Numbered from the stretch's first letter, positions 45,045-54,690 are shown. The stretch: 64,000 bases of DNA from Leptolyngbya sp. KIOST-1 (GCF_000763385.1 NZ_JQFA01000004.1:248001-312000); one strand, 5' to 3'. Translations and numbers: made by a program. Notes: generated by a model from the letters alone, not told the origin.

Positions 45045-46163
45045 CTACCCAATATAGGTCTGCAACAGCCGGATCACCGCCGCCACCGAGGCCAGGGAGG
45101 CGGTTTCGGTGGCCGTGTGGTATTCGGTAGTGGGAATTTGCAGAGTGGTGCCGGTGACGGCCCCGTTGGTGGCAGCCGTTAGGCGACCCATCTCGGTGCG
45201 GCCCAGGGAGTAGGGCTTGGGGCGGGTGAGGTTTTGGACGGCGATGTAGTCGTCTTTGTAGCTGTGGGGGATGCCGAGCTCGGTGCAGCGATCGCTCAGT
45301 TCCTGGGTAATGGCGGCGGCAAAGTCGGCGCTGGCATCCTTGCGGCGCAGGGTGACGAGCTGCTGGTCGGCGGCTTCGCGGCTGTGGTAGGGGCTGGTGT
45401 CGAGGGCGATCAGGCGATCGGTGCCCAGGCGCTGGCGCTGAAACCACGACAGGGCGTAGCGCCAGCTGCGGCCCGACTCCTCCTGGGCGGTGAACAGGGC
45501 GGTGCCCTCAAACCCGCAGCGAAACAGAAAAATAATGATCGCGGCGCTGATCACGTTGTCGAGCTGGGCGGAGATGTAGCCGTCGTTGAACTGGAGGCGA
45601 TCGAGGAAGGACACGGGGGTACCGGGCTGGAGGTAGTCGAGCCCATCGACTTCAAAGATCAGGTTTTTGCGCTCGGGGCAGATGTAGGAGTTGGTGATGA
45701 CGCCCTGGCCGATGTAGGTGCCGGTGTAGGGCAGGTGGGCCTGCACTCGCTGGCCCTGGAAACGGTTTTCGATGGTGTGCAGCATTTGCTCGGACACTGA
45801 GTCGCCGGTCAGCTCGCTCTGGTTGCCCGCAATAAAGGCGGCGTACTGAAACTCGTTGGGGCCGGTACACAGCAGCCCGTGGCGATCGATGTGGGCGGAG
45901 AGCATAAGCTCGTGGGGGCGGCGGCCCTGGGCCACCAGCACGCCGTGGTAGTAGCTGACCTCGGCCCCCACTTCTTCTAGCTCCCGGCGCAGCACTCGAA
46001 AGAAGGCGTCTTCGCTGCCTACCACCGAGGGTTCGCGGATTAAAAACTGGAGAATTTCGAGGAAGTCCGCCAGTCCCTCCAGGGCAATCGGGTCGGCAGT
46101 CGAGGCGGGTTGAGCCGCCCTGGGGGCAACGAGCTGATCGACAACCAGATTAAGTGGGCTCAT
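45045..46163 (-). CDS. M42/M20-like metallopeptidase family protein
   Basis: ATG at 46163 gives 372 residues. The metal-site segments SAHIDRHGLLC (His/Asp), LDNVISAAIII, FTAQEESGRSW (Glu-Glu) and ALDTSPYHS and a final TTEYHTATETASLASV match di-zinc aminopeptidases of clan MH. The His in SAHIDRHG and the Asp in LDNV replace the usual HxD/D spacing closely enough to suggest activity. No signal peptide is seen, so it is cytosolic; substrates are probably small peptides or acylated amino acids. It stands alone, divergent from the Rrf2-cysK unit. Confidence 0.75.
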   Translation of the reverse strand: MSPLNLVVDQLVAPRAAQPASTADPIALEGLADFLEILQFLIREPSVVGSEDAFFRVLRRELEEVGAEVSYYHGVLVAQGRRPHELMLSAHIDRHGLLCTGPNEFQYAAFIAGNQSELTGDSVSEQMLHTIENRFQGQRVQAHLPYTGTYIGQGVITNSYICPERKNLIFEVDGLDYLQPGTPVSFLDRLQFNDGYISAQLDNVISAAIIIFLFRCGFEGTALFTAQEESGRSWRYALSWFQRQRLGTDRLIALDTSPYHSREAADQQLVTLRRKDASADFAAAITQELSDRCTELGIPHSYKDDYIAVQNLTRPKPYSLGRTEMGRLTAATNGAVTGTTLQIPTTEYHTATETASLASVAAVIRLLQTYIG

Positions 46164-46400
46164 AGCAAAACCGTACCCGCTAGATGACAATCTGAAGCGT
46201 GAGGCGATCGCAGGGTTAGCCTGGCCCGTGGGTTTGCGCTGAGCCCCGCAGCAAGCGGCCAGGGCGATCGCCCCCCAACCCAGGCCGTAGCCCTACCCCA
46301 TATGTATCCCAGAACACTACCCCGAAGCCCTGGGCGGTTTGGTGAAGCCCAATACAAAGCGAGAGTTTTTTGGGCGATCGCATAATCCTGCAAACCCCAG

Positions 46401-46429
46401 TGGAGAACCGGAGTATAATAGAACCTATC
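46401..46429 (+). promoter_or_regulatory. Promoter of the Rrf2-cysK operon
   Basis: TGGAGA (46401-46406) and a perfect TATAAT (46424-46429) are separated by 17 nt. Transcription would begin near 46436, about 15 nt before the GTG start of the Rrf2 gene, leaving a very short leader. The -35 matches TTGACA at 4 of 6. Confidence 0.65.
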
Positions 46430-46450
46430 GCTCTTTACCCCGCCTGCCCC

Positions 46451-46885
46451 GTGGATTTGTCCTCAAAAAGTGAATACGCTCTGCTGGCTCTGCTAGAGCT
46501 TAGCCCCCACTACCCCAGCGGCGAACCGCTGCAAATTCGCCAGATCGCCAGCCAGCAAAACATTCCCGATCGCTACCTGGAGCAGCTACTGGCGACCTTG
46601 CGCCGGGGCGGGTTGGTGAAAAGCCAGCGGGGGGCGCGGGGCGGCTATCTGCTGGCCCGTGATCCGTGGAAGATTACCCTCTATGATGTGGTGAGCTGCA
46701 TTGAGGGGTTTGAGCCCCAGGCCGATCCGGCCCAGGTGTCTGAAACCCCAGAGGCGCAGGTGATTCAGGGCATGTGGACCGAGGTGCGCCAGGCTGCCGA
46801 AGGGGTGCTGCAAAAGTACACTCTGCAAGACCTGGTCGAAAAGCGCAACGCCCAGCAGCAAGTCGACATTATGTATTACATCTAG
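46451..46885 (+). CDS. Rrf2-family transcriptional regulator (CymR-like context)
   Basis: A GTG start gives 144 residues beginning [18 protein letters not shown]. The winged HTH contains [44 protein letters not shown], diagnostic of Rrf2. In the region where IscR holds three Fe-S cysteines only one Cys (VVSCIEG) is present, so a cluster is unlikely. It is 23 bp upstream of cysK in the same operon. In Bacillus, the Rrf2 protein CymR represses cysteine genes and is modulated by binding CysK, so a similar pair is plausible here (inference from context). Confidence 0.88.
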   Translation: MDLSSKSEYALLALLELSPHYPSGEPLQIRQIASQQNIPDRYLEQLLATLRRGGLVKSQRGARGGYLLARDPWKITLYDVVSCIEGFEPQADPAQVSETPEAQVIQGMWTEVRQAAEGVLQKYTLQDLVEKRNAQQQVDIMYYI

Positions 46886-46908
46886 GCCCACTACACCCTT
46901 CGAGCCCC

Positions 46909-47871
46909 ATGCGAATTGCCGAAAACGTGACCCAATTAATTGGCCGCACCCCGCTGGTGCAGCTCAACCGCATTCCCCAGGAGGATGGCTGCCTGGCCCG
47001 GCTGGTGATCAAGCTGGAGGGCATGAATCCCTCGGCCTCCGTCAAAGACCGCATCGGCATCAACATGATTGAAGCTGCCGAGGCCGAGGGGCTGATCACC
47101 CCTGGCAAAACCACCCTGGTGGAACCCACTTCAGGCAACACGGGGATCGCCCTGGCGATGGCGGCGGCGGCCAAGGGCTACCGGCTGATTCTGACCATGC
47201 CCGAAACCATGAGCTCCGAGCGGCGGGCCATGCTGCGGGCCTACGGAGCCGAGCTGGAGCTGACGCCTGGGGTGGCGGGTATGTCGGGCTGCATTCAGCG
47301 GGCCCAGGATATTCTCGATACCCTGCCCGACGCCTACATGCTGCAGCAGTTTCGCAACCCCGCCAACCCCGACATCCACCGCCGCACCACCGCCGAAGAG
47401 ATCTGGGCTGACACCGATGGCCAGGTGGATATGCTGGTGGCGGGGGTGGGCACGGGGGGCACCATTACCGGCGTGGCCGATGTGCTGAAGCAGCGCAAGC
47501 CAGAGTTCAAGGCGATCGCCGTCGAACCCATCAACAGCCCGGTACTCTCGGGCGGGCGGCCCGGCTCCCACAAAATTCAGGGAATTGGGGCGGGGTTTGT
47601 GCCCGAGGTGCTGAACGTGGCGCTGATCGACGAGGTGGTGCAGGTGGCGGATGAGGACGCGATCGCCTACGGTCGTCGCCTGGCCCGCGAAGAGGGCCTG
47701 CTCTCGGGTATTTCCACCGGGGCGGCGGTCAAGGCCGCGATCGAGGTGGGCTGCCGCCCCGAGAACGACGGCAAGCTGATCGTGATCATCCAGCCCAGCT
47801 TTGGCGAGCGCTACCTGAGCACGCCGCTGTTCCAAGATCCTGAGCTGATGGCCCCCCTGGTCATGAGCTAA
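46909..47871 (+). CDS. cysK: Cysteine synthase (O-acetylserine sulfhydrylase)
   Basis: The 320-residue product from ATG at 46909 holds the PLP lysine in [11 protein letters not shown] (Lys46), the substrate loop [26 protein letters not shown] and the C-terminal [11 protein letters not shown]. It joins sulfide to O-acetylserine to make cysteine. The neighbouring Rrf2 regulator suggests sulfur-responsive control. A frame extending upstream overlaps the Rrf2 gene and is a shadow. CysK and the closely related CysM cannot be separated with certainty from sequence alone. Confidence 0.93.
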   Translation: MRIAENVTQLIGRTPLVQLNRIPQEDGCLARLVIKLEGMNPSASVKDRIGINMIEAAEAEGLITPGKTTLVEPTSGNTGIALAMAAAAKGYRLILTMPETMSSERRAMLRAYGAELELTPGVAGMSGCIQRAQDILDTLPDAYMLQQFRNPANPDIHRRTTAEEIWADTDGQVDMLVAGVGTGGTITGVADVLKQRKPEFKAIAVEPINSPVLSGGRPGSHKIQGIGAGFVPEVLNVALIDEVVQVADEDAIAYGRRLAREEGLLSGISTGAAVKAAIEVGCRPENDGKLIVIIQPSFGERYLSTPLFQDPELMAPLVMS

Positions 47872-47910
47872 TGGCCTGTCAGGCTAAAGGTGATGGGTCA
47901 GTAGGGGGGT

Positions 47911-47987
47911 TAGGGTTTCAGGTTTCAGGTTCAAGGCCAGTGGTGAACCTGAAACCTAGAACCTAGAACTCTGAACCCTAAACCCTA
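47911..47987 (+). repeat. Degenerate heptamer repeat with strong hairpin after cysK
   Basis: GGTTTCAGGTTCA (47921-47933) is perfectly complementary to TGAACCTGAAACC (47944-47956). The outer TAGGGTTT (47911-47918) matches AAACCCTA (47980-47987). Between 47944 and 47987 the sequence is a run of variants of AACCTAG/AACCCTA with 7-8-nt period, rather like telomeric repeats. Confidence 0.75.
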
Positions 47988-48035
47988 GCTATTCGAACCT
48001 GTCCCGATACCTGAGTTCTGCACCCCTATGGCGTC

Positions 48036-48701
48036 GTGACGGCCAAGAAATTTGATATTGACCGGGCGATCGCGCTGTTGCGCGAGGCAGTAGCCCCGTT
48101 TCCCAAAGCCGCCATGTTTCAGCTGGCGGAAGAGGGCTTCGACTCGCTCTACGAGCAGCTGATCGCCTGCATCATCTCCATCCGCACCTACGACGAGGTG
48201 AGCGTGCCGGTGTCGCAGCGGCTGTTTGCTAGGGCGCGGACCCCACAGCAAATGGTGGAGCTAGGTGTGGACGAAATTCTGACCCTGATTGACGGCTGCA
48301 CCTTCGCGGAGAGCAAAGCCCCCCAAATCCATCAGATCTCCCAGCAAATTTTGGATCAGTATGGCGGCACCCTGCCCGCCGACCCCGAAGTGCTGATGCA
48401 GTTCAAAGGAGTGGGGCCAAAGTGTGCCCACCTGGCGCTGGGGGTGGCGCTGGGCTACCCCTGCATCAGCGTGGATGTGCATGTGCATCGAGTGACAAAT
48501 CGCTGGGGCTACGTGCAAACCAAGACTCCCGAAAAGACCATGACTGCGCTAGAGGCAAAATTGCCGCCAGCCTACTGGGTTGAGATCAACCGGCTGCTGG
48601 TGCCCTTCGGCAAGCACATCTGCACAGGCAATCGACCTAAATGTAAGCGCTGTCCCCTGGTTGATATGTGTGCTCAGGTGGGTGTCATTACGACCGCCTA
48701 A
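48036..48701 (+). CDS. nth: Endonuclease III-type DNA glycosylase
   Basis: A GTG start gives 221 residues. The helix-hairpin-helix FKGVGPKCAHLAL carries the catalytic Lys129, and the conserved Asp147 lies in ISVDVHVHRV. The four-cysteine [4Fe-4S] loop is complete: Cys196, Cys203, Cys206 and Cys212 (C-x6-C-x2-C-x5-C). The enzyme removes oxidised pyrimidines and nicks the abasic site in base-excision repair. The sequence differs from the main bacterial Nth in the HhH (VGPKC rather than VGRKT), so it may be a sub-branch. It follows the cysK-linked repeat by 48 bp. Confidence 0.92.
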   Translation: MTAKKFDIDRAIALLREAVAPFPKAAMFQLAEEGFDSLYEQLIACIISIRTYDEVSVPVSQRLFARARTPQQMVELGVDEILTLIDGCTFAESKAPQIHQISQQILDQYGGTLPADPEVLMQFKGVGPKCAHLALGVALGYPCISVDVHVHRVTNRWGYVQTKTPEKTMTALEAKLPPAYWVEINRLLVPFGKHICTGNRPKCKRCPLVDMCAQVGVITTA

Positions 48702-48802
48702 GGTTCCATAACAAGACTCATTGATTGGCACCCTAGCATCAGGTAGGTAGACGACTACGTCGGTGCCGCCAGAGTGATCCTCAAAAGCGAGGATGACAGC
48801 GA

Positions 48803-49252
48803 TCAGGCATTGCTAATGCCAGCAGGAAAGTCTGGCTCAAAGATTTGCTTGAGAGTGTAAGGACAATCCGTTGGCAAATCGGGATAGTCTAAGGGCGTTT
48901 CGCGTACCACCAAATCTAGCCCCGACTCGTAGGCAACGGCGATCGCCTCAGGTAAGTAGGGCTTGAGGCTGGGGTTTTGCTGAAGCAGCCTTTGAGCAGT
49001 GCGTCGCTGTTCACGAATGGTTGCTCTCCAGCTTTTGCTGCGGTGACTGGGTTGAAACTCCCATTTAAGTAAATGGCCCAGCAGAACAGCTAAACGATTC
49101 TCTAACTCCTGTCGCTGCTGTTTGCCCAAGGATGCAATTTCCTCTACCAAATTGACCAGATCTAAATGCTTAAAGTCACCTTCTTTTAGGAGCTTAGTCT
49201 GCTCTAAGGTCCAGGCGTAGAAGTCAGTTTCATAGAGGTTGGCAGGGGTCAT
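48803..49252 (-). CDS. DUF29 family protein, intact copy
   Basis: ATG at 49252 gives 149 residues. DUF29 marks are LYETDFYAWTLEQTKLLKEGDF, NLVEEIASLGKQQRQELENRLAVLLGHLLKWEFQP, TIREQRRTAQRLLQQNPSLKPYL and a C-terminal PTDCPYTLKQIFEPDF. DUF29 is a helical family greatly expanded in cyanobacteria, of unknown role and often linked to mobile DNA. This intact copy is useful for reading the interrupted copy at 53928-55775, to which it is about 50% similar by eye. It stands alone. Confidence 0.9.
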   Translation of the reverse strand: MTPANLYETDFYAWTLEQTKLLKEGDFKHLDLVNLVEEIASLGKQQRQELENRLAVLLGHLLKWEFQPSHRSKSWRATIREQRRTAQRLLQQNPSLKPYLPEAIAVAYESGLDLVVRETPLDYPDLPTDCPYTLKQIFEPDFPAGISNA

Positions 49253-49381
49253 TAAAGTGTCTCTCTCCAAGTGCCAATCAATTTGACTAAGTTACTTCTG
49301 GGGACATCCCTGCGCTTGTCGGAGTTGCAATATTCTGATCACCAGAATAGGTGGATCTGGGCGGTAGCGTCAGAGCGAACC

Positions 49382-50374
49382 TTAACGGAGGGTTACTTGG
49401 GCTTGTACGGGTAGGTGGTCCGAGGCCTGGGCCGCCTCGGCTACGACTTCGGCAGCCACCACCTCCAGGGTAGCAGGGGTGTAGAAGATGTAATCGAGGA
49501 CGTACTGGGGCTGGTCAGACGGAAACGTGAACGACGACGGGGCCGTGGGCAGCGCCGAAGCCAGCGCCGGGGAGTCGAGCAGAATTTCAATCGATCGCGG
49601 CTCATCGCCCTCATCGCGGTTGAGGCTGCTGTTGAAGTCGCCTACCAGCAAAACGGGGTGATCTTTGGCGTAACCTTCGGCTAACTCGCGCACCATCTGG
49701 GTTTGGCGAATCCGGGTGGGGGCATTGAACGCTTCGAGGTGGACGTTGATCACAATCAGGGTTTGACCGGAGAGGTCGATTTCGGTGACCTGGGCGACGC
49801 GATCGAGGTACAGGGCGTTGTAGTAGAAGGGGTTCGAGGGCACCTTTTCCAGCACCAGCCGTTCGTTGCGGCGAATGGGGTAGCGGCTGAGCACCGCCTG
49901 CCCCGAGACTATCTGCCGGTAGTGGGCCTGGGGTGGCCAGTAGGGGAAGGGCACGTAGCGCTTGTCCCAGTTGACGGCGATCGCCCCAAAGGCCATCTCC
50001 AGCGCTGCCGACACCGCGTACTGCTGGTTGCGGTTGAACGAGCGGTAGGCGTCAAAGTCGATCTCTTGCAGGGCCAGAATGTCGGGCCGCAGGGTTTCCA
50101 GGGCCGCGATCGCCTGGGCCTGGTTGGCCTCAAACAGGGCTGGGTCGCGCGCTACCGCCTGCTGGTTGGTCAGCCCCGACAGGTAGCCAAGGTTGTAGCT
50201 GACGACGCTCAGCTGTTCGGGGTTGGCGGTGCCGGGAGGGTAAGCCTCGTAGGTGACCAGGTTGTCGTAGTCGGCGGCGCGACCATTGGGGGCGCTGATG
50301 TAGAAAAAGGTGCCTACCAGGGCGACCACAGGTAGCCCCAGGGCGATCGCCCCTGCCACAAGCATGTTTTTCAT
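49382..50374 (-). CDS. Endonuclease/exonuclease/phosphatase family protein, membrane-anchored or exported
   Basis: The 330-residue product starts with a hydrophobic signal or anchor (LVAGAIALGLPVVALVGTFFYI). The EEP core follows: VVSYNLGYLSG, ILALQEIDFDAYRSFN, VINVHLEAFNAPTRIRQ, PVLLVGDFNSSL and a final ASDHLPVQAQV. These hold the Asn, Glu, Asp-Asn and Ser-Asp-His residues of the DNase I/sphingomyelinase fold, so it is probably active. The substrate may be phospholipid, nucleic acid or inositol phosphate. It lies on the same strand as, and 58 bp after, the GH15-like gene. Confidence 0.88.
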   Translation of the reverse strand: MKNMLVAGAIALGLPVVALVGTFFYISAPNGRAADYDNLVTYEAYPPGTANPEQLSVVSYNLGYLSGLTNQQAVARDPALFEANQAQAIAALETLRPDILALQEIDFDAYRSFNRNQQYAVSAALEMAFGAIAVNWDKRYVPFPYWPPQAHYRQIVSGQAVLSRYPIRRNERLVLEKVPSNPFYYNALYLDRVAQVTEIDLSGQTLIVINVHLEAFNAPTRIRQTQMVRELAEGYAKDHPVLLVGDFNSSLNRDEGDEPRSIEILLDSPALASALPTAPSSFTFPSDQPQYVLDYIFYTPATLEVVAAEVVAEAAQASDHLPVQAQVTLR

Positions 50375-50432
50375 GGGCTAAGTCTATGGCCTCCGCCACC
50401 CCTCCAGCATCCCGTTTAGATCAGGTCGTCTT

Positions 50433-53400
50433 CTACGCAACTTCCTCCAGCGCTTTGCCCAGGGCTTCTCCGCCCACTTCGGCTTCACCCAGCACGGTGA
50501 GGAACTGGAGCGCCATAGCGATGTAGGTGGCGCACTGGGTTGGCGGCAGGCGATAGAAGGCCTGCCAGGCGGCGGCTTTGTCCGACTCGTAGGCTCCCAC
50601 GCGATCGGGATACTGGTCAAACCAGCCGAGGCGCACGGCATGGCCGATCAGCACATCGAGGTAGATGTGGTCCTCAAAGTAGAGGTCGGGGTTGACCTTG
50701 AAGATCTCACCCATTTCCCGCAGCGCCTCCATGTTGACGTGGCGGTACTCGGGAGCCTGAATCTTGTTCAGCAGGTGAGTGATGCGGCGCTCAAAGTTTT
50801 GCTCGCCGGGGGTCATTTCAGAGAGAATGCGATCGCTATCCAATCTATTCTTACGGTCAAACTTGTTGCCGATCACAATCCCCCTGGAGTGCTTCAGCAC
50901 CTCCCACACCTGGGTGTAAAACTCCTCCGAAATCCGGGCGATTTCGCCATCGATCACCCGCTTGCGCCACCAGTCCTGGGGCTTAGGGGTTTCGGTGGCC
51001 TCGGCCACGGGCTCAATGCCGACGGGCACCACCTGCCAGTTAATCGGGTTATGGGGCTTAACGTGCAGCGACTCACGGCGGAAAATCGACTGGTTCAGCC
51101 CGTCAAACCCGGCCAATACCTGGCGCAGGCGGGTCTTGAGTTCAAAGGGGCTGAGGTCAACCAGCTGGCCGTAGGCTTCGTCCTGGGGAATGTCGCGCTC
51201 GCGGGCCAGCTCGCTGGTGATCAGCAGCAGCAGGTAGCCCACCCGCAGGGTCATCAGCCCCTTGAACAGCGATGGTTCCGCCTTGATTAAGATACTCAAA
51301 TCGATCAAGATCTCCTGGGTGAGCACGTGGTCGCGCACGTCGTCGCCGCAGAAGGTGCGAATTTTGTCGAGAATTTCGCTGTGCCCCATTGGCTCAGTAA
51401 TCAGTGATGCTTCGCTGTAGGACTTGCCCACCGAAATTTGTTTCTGGCGCACCAGCAGCTCAGTCACGGCATCCGAGAGGGTAATGTCGGCCTTACCCAG
51501 CAGCCCCGCCGCCCGCCGCAAAATGCCCCACTGCTCCAGCTGGCTGGCCTTGGCGTAGACCTCGTCGAGCAGATCTTCGACGGTAATGGTGTGGCTGGGG
51601 CCGCCAAAGCCTGTGTTAAAGGTACTGCCGTGGAGGTGTTTGAGGGTGGCCAGCAGCTCTAGCTGCTCGTAGATGTTGTTGGACTCGCGCAGCTGGGTGA
51701 GCAGGCGATCGAGGTCGGTTTCGTTTTCCAGGGTGTACTCTTCGAGCAGCGAGAGGGGGCCGTCGCGATCGGGCTCAAAGCCCAGGTAGGCGGTCCACAG
51801 CGCTGAGTAGCCCACCGAGGTACTACCCAGCTGGTAGCCGTTGACGTTGTCCACCCGCTCCAGGTTGGTGGTCATGGCGAGCTGGTGCAGGGGGCCAAGC
51901 TTGACCGGCACATGGTCGCAGCGATCGCCCTGCAGTTCCTGCATCAGCGCCATCAGCGGCGACTCGTAGATCGGCTTGTGGCCCAGCTCAAACATGGCGT
52001 GGGTGAGCAACAGTGTCACCGTGGGGCGACCCGGCTCGCGCCAGTGGTCGTAGATGTAGGCCAGCTCGCTGCGAATTTGAGCGACCAAAAAGTGGTAGTC
52101 GAGGGTGAGGTAAAACCGCTGCTGGTCCAGAAACGACGGCAAAAACACCACCGACTCGCCCTTGATGCGAAAAATGCGGGAGGTGGTCAGACTGCGCAGC
52201 CGCCGCACCGGGCGACCGCTGAGGCTCAGCTTGTTGTTTTTGCCAATCTCGGCATAGATTGCCGACAACTCGGCGGCGGGGAACACCTGCACCGGCGCAA
52301 TCTCGGCCAGGGTTTGGGTGGGCAGACCGTAGGTGGCCAGCTCCGTCTGCAGGGCCTTGTCCTCGGCCAGCAGGGCCACCTGCACTACGGGGTAGCGGTG
52401 GTCGCCCAGGGCACGGTACCGCCCCAGGGGGTCAATATCGCTGGGCTTGAGCAGCCCGTCGTGAATTAGCTGCCCCAGCAGGTAGAGGCTCTGGGCCCAC
52501 ACCAGGGGCAGGTTGTCGTTGGGCAACCGGGGTTGACTGGCGGGTTTAGCTCGCTCGGCTGCCAGGCTTTCGGCGGGCACGTAGTACAGCTCGGGCAGCA
52601 GACCCACCCCATCCCGCTCTACGGTCAAAGCCGCCAGCCGCTCCTGGTAAAAGCGAATCTGGTCTTTGTCACCCGCAAATAGGCTATCCAGCCACAGGTA
52701 GGTAAAAAACAAGGGCCACTCGCACTCGATGTGCTCAAACTGCCTCAGTTCCTCGGGTTCGTAGTGCAGTCGGGTAGTGTCTTCGATCACCGTTTGGTGG
52801 CCGTCGCGCAAAAACCGCTTGCAGCCGTAGGGGCCTTGCAGCTTGTCGATGATTTTTTGTCGGGTTTTCTGCGCTATTTGCGCGTCGTCAATGGCAAAGC
52901 CGGGATAGCCCACCACGCTCAGCAGGGCCGCATCAATCTCTTTTGACCCGGATTCGCGTGGCAGCAGCGACTCCAGGGTAATGCGGGCGCGGGCGATTTC
53001 ATCAGTCAGCACGTGGATAGTCGAGGCCTGCCCCCCGCGCATGCCAAACAGGTTGAAGCCCCGCAGTGCCTCCAGCGCCGCCTTGGCCATGCCCACGGAG
53101 CTGGCGTTGAGCTCGGGCTTGCCGTGGTTCATTTTGTTGCCCCGTTCCCAAATGCCGTAGTCGGGGGTTCGGTAGGCCCGGCCAATGTAGTAGACCAGGT
53201 TTTGCACAAAGTTGACTTCATCCTGGGTGAAGACAATTTGCAGCCCCGAGGCCGTAATCTGGGCCAGCATGAGCAAAAATACCGAGGTCGCGTCAATTTG
53301 CAGGTGGCCCCACTCGTCGTCGGCCACTACGGGCAGCCCGGTGCCGGTGTCGTACTTGGCGTGCAGCGCTTGCAGCGGGTCCTGGCGTTCCTTGAACTGC

Positions 53401-53705
53401 TCCACCTTTTCGGCCTGGCGCAGCATGGCGGTCAGCAGCCCCCGCATCAGCTTGACCACGCTTTGCTCCAGCTCCACCGTGCGGCCCTGGTCGTCGTCCA
53501 GGTGGCGGTAGGCCAGGGCTACCCCCCACACCGCCAGAATGCTGTAGACGTTGTCGCGTACCCAGGCATCAGTGTAGTTGCCGTGCACGTTGACGGCGGT
53601 GCTGGCGGGCAGTAGCCCACTGACCGGGTGCTGCCGCGATAAAATAACGGTTTTGACCTGGCGGTAGTAGCGATCGAGCTGCTCCTGAAGGGCGGCTGAA
53701 GACAT
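50433..53705 (-). CDS. GH15/phosphorylase-kinase alpha-like protein
   Basis: The 1090-residue product begins with a GH15-like (six-hairpin) domain: HPVSGLLPASTAVNVHGNYTDAWVRDNVYSILAVWG, TGLPVVADDEWGHLQIDATSVFLLML, YGIWERGNKMNHGKPELNASSVGMAKAALEAL. This arrangement also occurs in the regulatory alpha/beta subunits of eukaryotic phosphorylase kinase. A long helical C-terminal region (about 620-1090) matches that family too and has no glucoamylase counterpart. Cyanobacteria carry one such conserved gene; its role in glycogen handling is an inference. No signal peptide, so it is cytosolic. The EEP gene follows by 58 bp. Confidence 0.85.
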   Translation of the reverse strand: MSSAALQEQLDRYYRQVKTVILSRQHPVSGLLPASTAVNVHGNYTDAWVRDNVYSILAVWGVALAYRHLDDDQGRTVELEQSVVKLMRGLLTAMLRQAEKVEQFKERQDPLQALHAKYDTGTGLPVVADDEWGHLQIDATSVFLLMLAQITASGLQIVFTQDEVNFVQNLVYYIGRAYRTPDYGIWERGNKMNHGKPELNASSVGMAKAALEALRGFNLFGMRGGQASTIHVLTDEIARARITLESLLPRESGSKEIDAALLSVVGYPGFAIDDAQIAQKTRQKIIDKLQGPYGCKRFLRDGHQTVIEDTTRLHYEPEELRQFEHIECEWPLFFTYLWLDSLFAGDKDQIRFYQERLAALTVERDGVGLLPELYYVPAESLAAERAKPASQPRLPNDNLPLVWAQSLYLLGQLIHDGLLKPSDIDPLGRYRALGDHRYPVVQVALLAEDKALQTELATYGLPTQTLAEIAPVQVFPAAELSAIYAEIGKNNKLSLSGRPVRRLRSLTTSRIFRIKGESVVFLPSFLDQQRFYLTLDYHFLVAQIRSELAYIYDHWREPGRPTVTLLLTHAMFELGHKPIYESPLMALMQELQGDRCDHVPVKLGPLHQLAMTTNLERVDNVNGYQLGSTSVGYSALWTAYLGFEPDRDGPLSLLEEYTLENETDLDRLLTQLRESNNIYEQLELLATLKHLHGSTFNTGFGGPSHTITVEDLLDEVYAKASQLEQWGILRRAAGLLGKADITLSDAVTELLVRQKQISVGKSYSEASLITEPMGHSEILDKIRTFCGDDVRDHVLTQEILIDLSILIKAEPSLFKGLMTLRVGYLLLLITSELARERDIPQDEAYGQLVDLSPFELKTRLRQVLAGFDGLNQSIFRRESLHVKPHNPINWQVVPVGIEPVAEATETPKPQDWWRKRVIDGEIARISEEFYTQVWEVLKHSRGIVIGNKFDRKNRLDSDRILSEMTPGEQNFERRITHLLNKIQAPEYRHVNMEALREMGEIFKVNPDLYFEDHIYLDVLIGHAVRLGWFDQYPDRVGAYESDKAAAWQAFYRLPPTQCATYIAMALQFLTVLGEAEVGGEALGKALEEVA

Positions 53706-53927
53706 AGGCGGTGGTGGTAACGACGAAGGACGAGAATTAATCGGTTTTTAACCCACTCTAGGGTCAATTGGCCAGGTAATAGTCGCGGAGATTACAGAAT
53801 TCTGATTGGGCCAGGGGGCATTGCTAAGCAGAGGTGTGACATGCGCGCCCAGCTAAAGCAGAGCGCCAAGTCAGAAAAGTACCGTATCGTCTTGCTATTA
53901 GCCCTTTTAAGATGGGAGAAAGCCAGT

Positions 53928-54263
53928 ATGGTGTTGCCGATGCGAACCACCACTCTCTACAAGCAAGACTTTTACGCCTGGACTCAGCGTCAGGCTGAGC
54001 TGCTGCGCGCGGGTCAGCTGGGGGAACTCGACATTGAGAATCTGATCGAGGAGATCGAATCATTGGGTCGGCAGGAGCGGCAGGAGTTGCGAAATCGACT
54101 GGGGGTGTTGCTGGGGCATCTGCTCAAGTGGCACTACCAGCCCGAGGCTCGCTCAAAAAGCTGGGTCTACACCATCAGAGAGCAGCGCCAAGAGATTCAG
54201 CGTCACCTCAAAGAAAACCCTAGCCTGAAGCCCTACCTAAGAGAAGCGATCGCGGTGGGTTAC
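53928..54263 (+). pseudogene. DUF29 gene, 5' part (interrupted by insertion element)
   Basis: From ATG at 53928 the frame gives 112 residues: YKQDFYAWTQRQAELLRAGQ, NLIEEIESLGRQERQELRNRLGVLLGHLLKWHYQP and SLKPYLREAIAVGY, then a stop supplied by the first bases of the element. It is colinear with the intact DUF29 copy at 48803-49252. The missing C-terminus is found 1385 bp downstream (55659-55775) in the same frame across the target duplication. GGGAGA upstream is a fair ribosome site. Confidence 0.9.
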
Positions 54264-54279
54264 TAGGGCAAACGCATAC

Positions 54280-54690
54280 TCAGGAGGAGAGTAGCCGAAT
54301 TAGGTAGTCATTATCCCATCCTGCTTGCAAGCGTTTAGCCTTGATACCCCCTTTGGCAAAAGCGTCCTGACGCAGCAGATTGAGGGCGATGTGACGGACG
54401 ACGGCCAGATTAGCGGGGGCGTGGTCTTTACGAATTCGAGAGGCATCTTCGTGGAAGGCGACATCGAGCACCCAGTGGAGCTGGTTTTCAATACCCCAGT
54501 GGCTGCGCACCCCTTGGGCAAAGCGTTGGACATCGCCGTCAAAACTAACGAGATAGTAGCGCTGCTCAATGGTCGGGGGTTGACCGAGGATACGGCGTTC
54601 AGCCTCCACGAGGCCAACGCGTTTTAAGCCAACCCAGCGCTCAGCGTTGATGAGGTGCTCGACCCCATCGAGCAACCAGTGGCGGCGGAT
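54280..54690 (-). pseudogene. ISAs1-family transposase, C-terminal fragment
   Basis: The minus strand reads RRHWLLDGVEHLINAERW, then GLVEAERRILGQPPTIEQRYYLVSF and VRSHWGIENQLHWVLDVAFHEDASRIRKDHAP and ANLAVVRHIALNLLRQD. This is the C-terminal third of the ISAs1 transposase, with the DDE Glu in the HWGIENQLHWVLDV block. A full enzyme is about 370 residues; only about 135 remain. No start codon in a natural position exists, so it is inactive. Confidence 0.92.
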
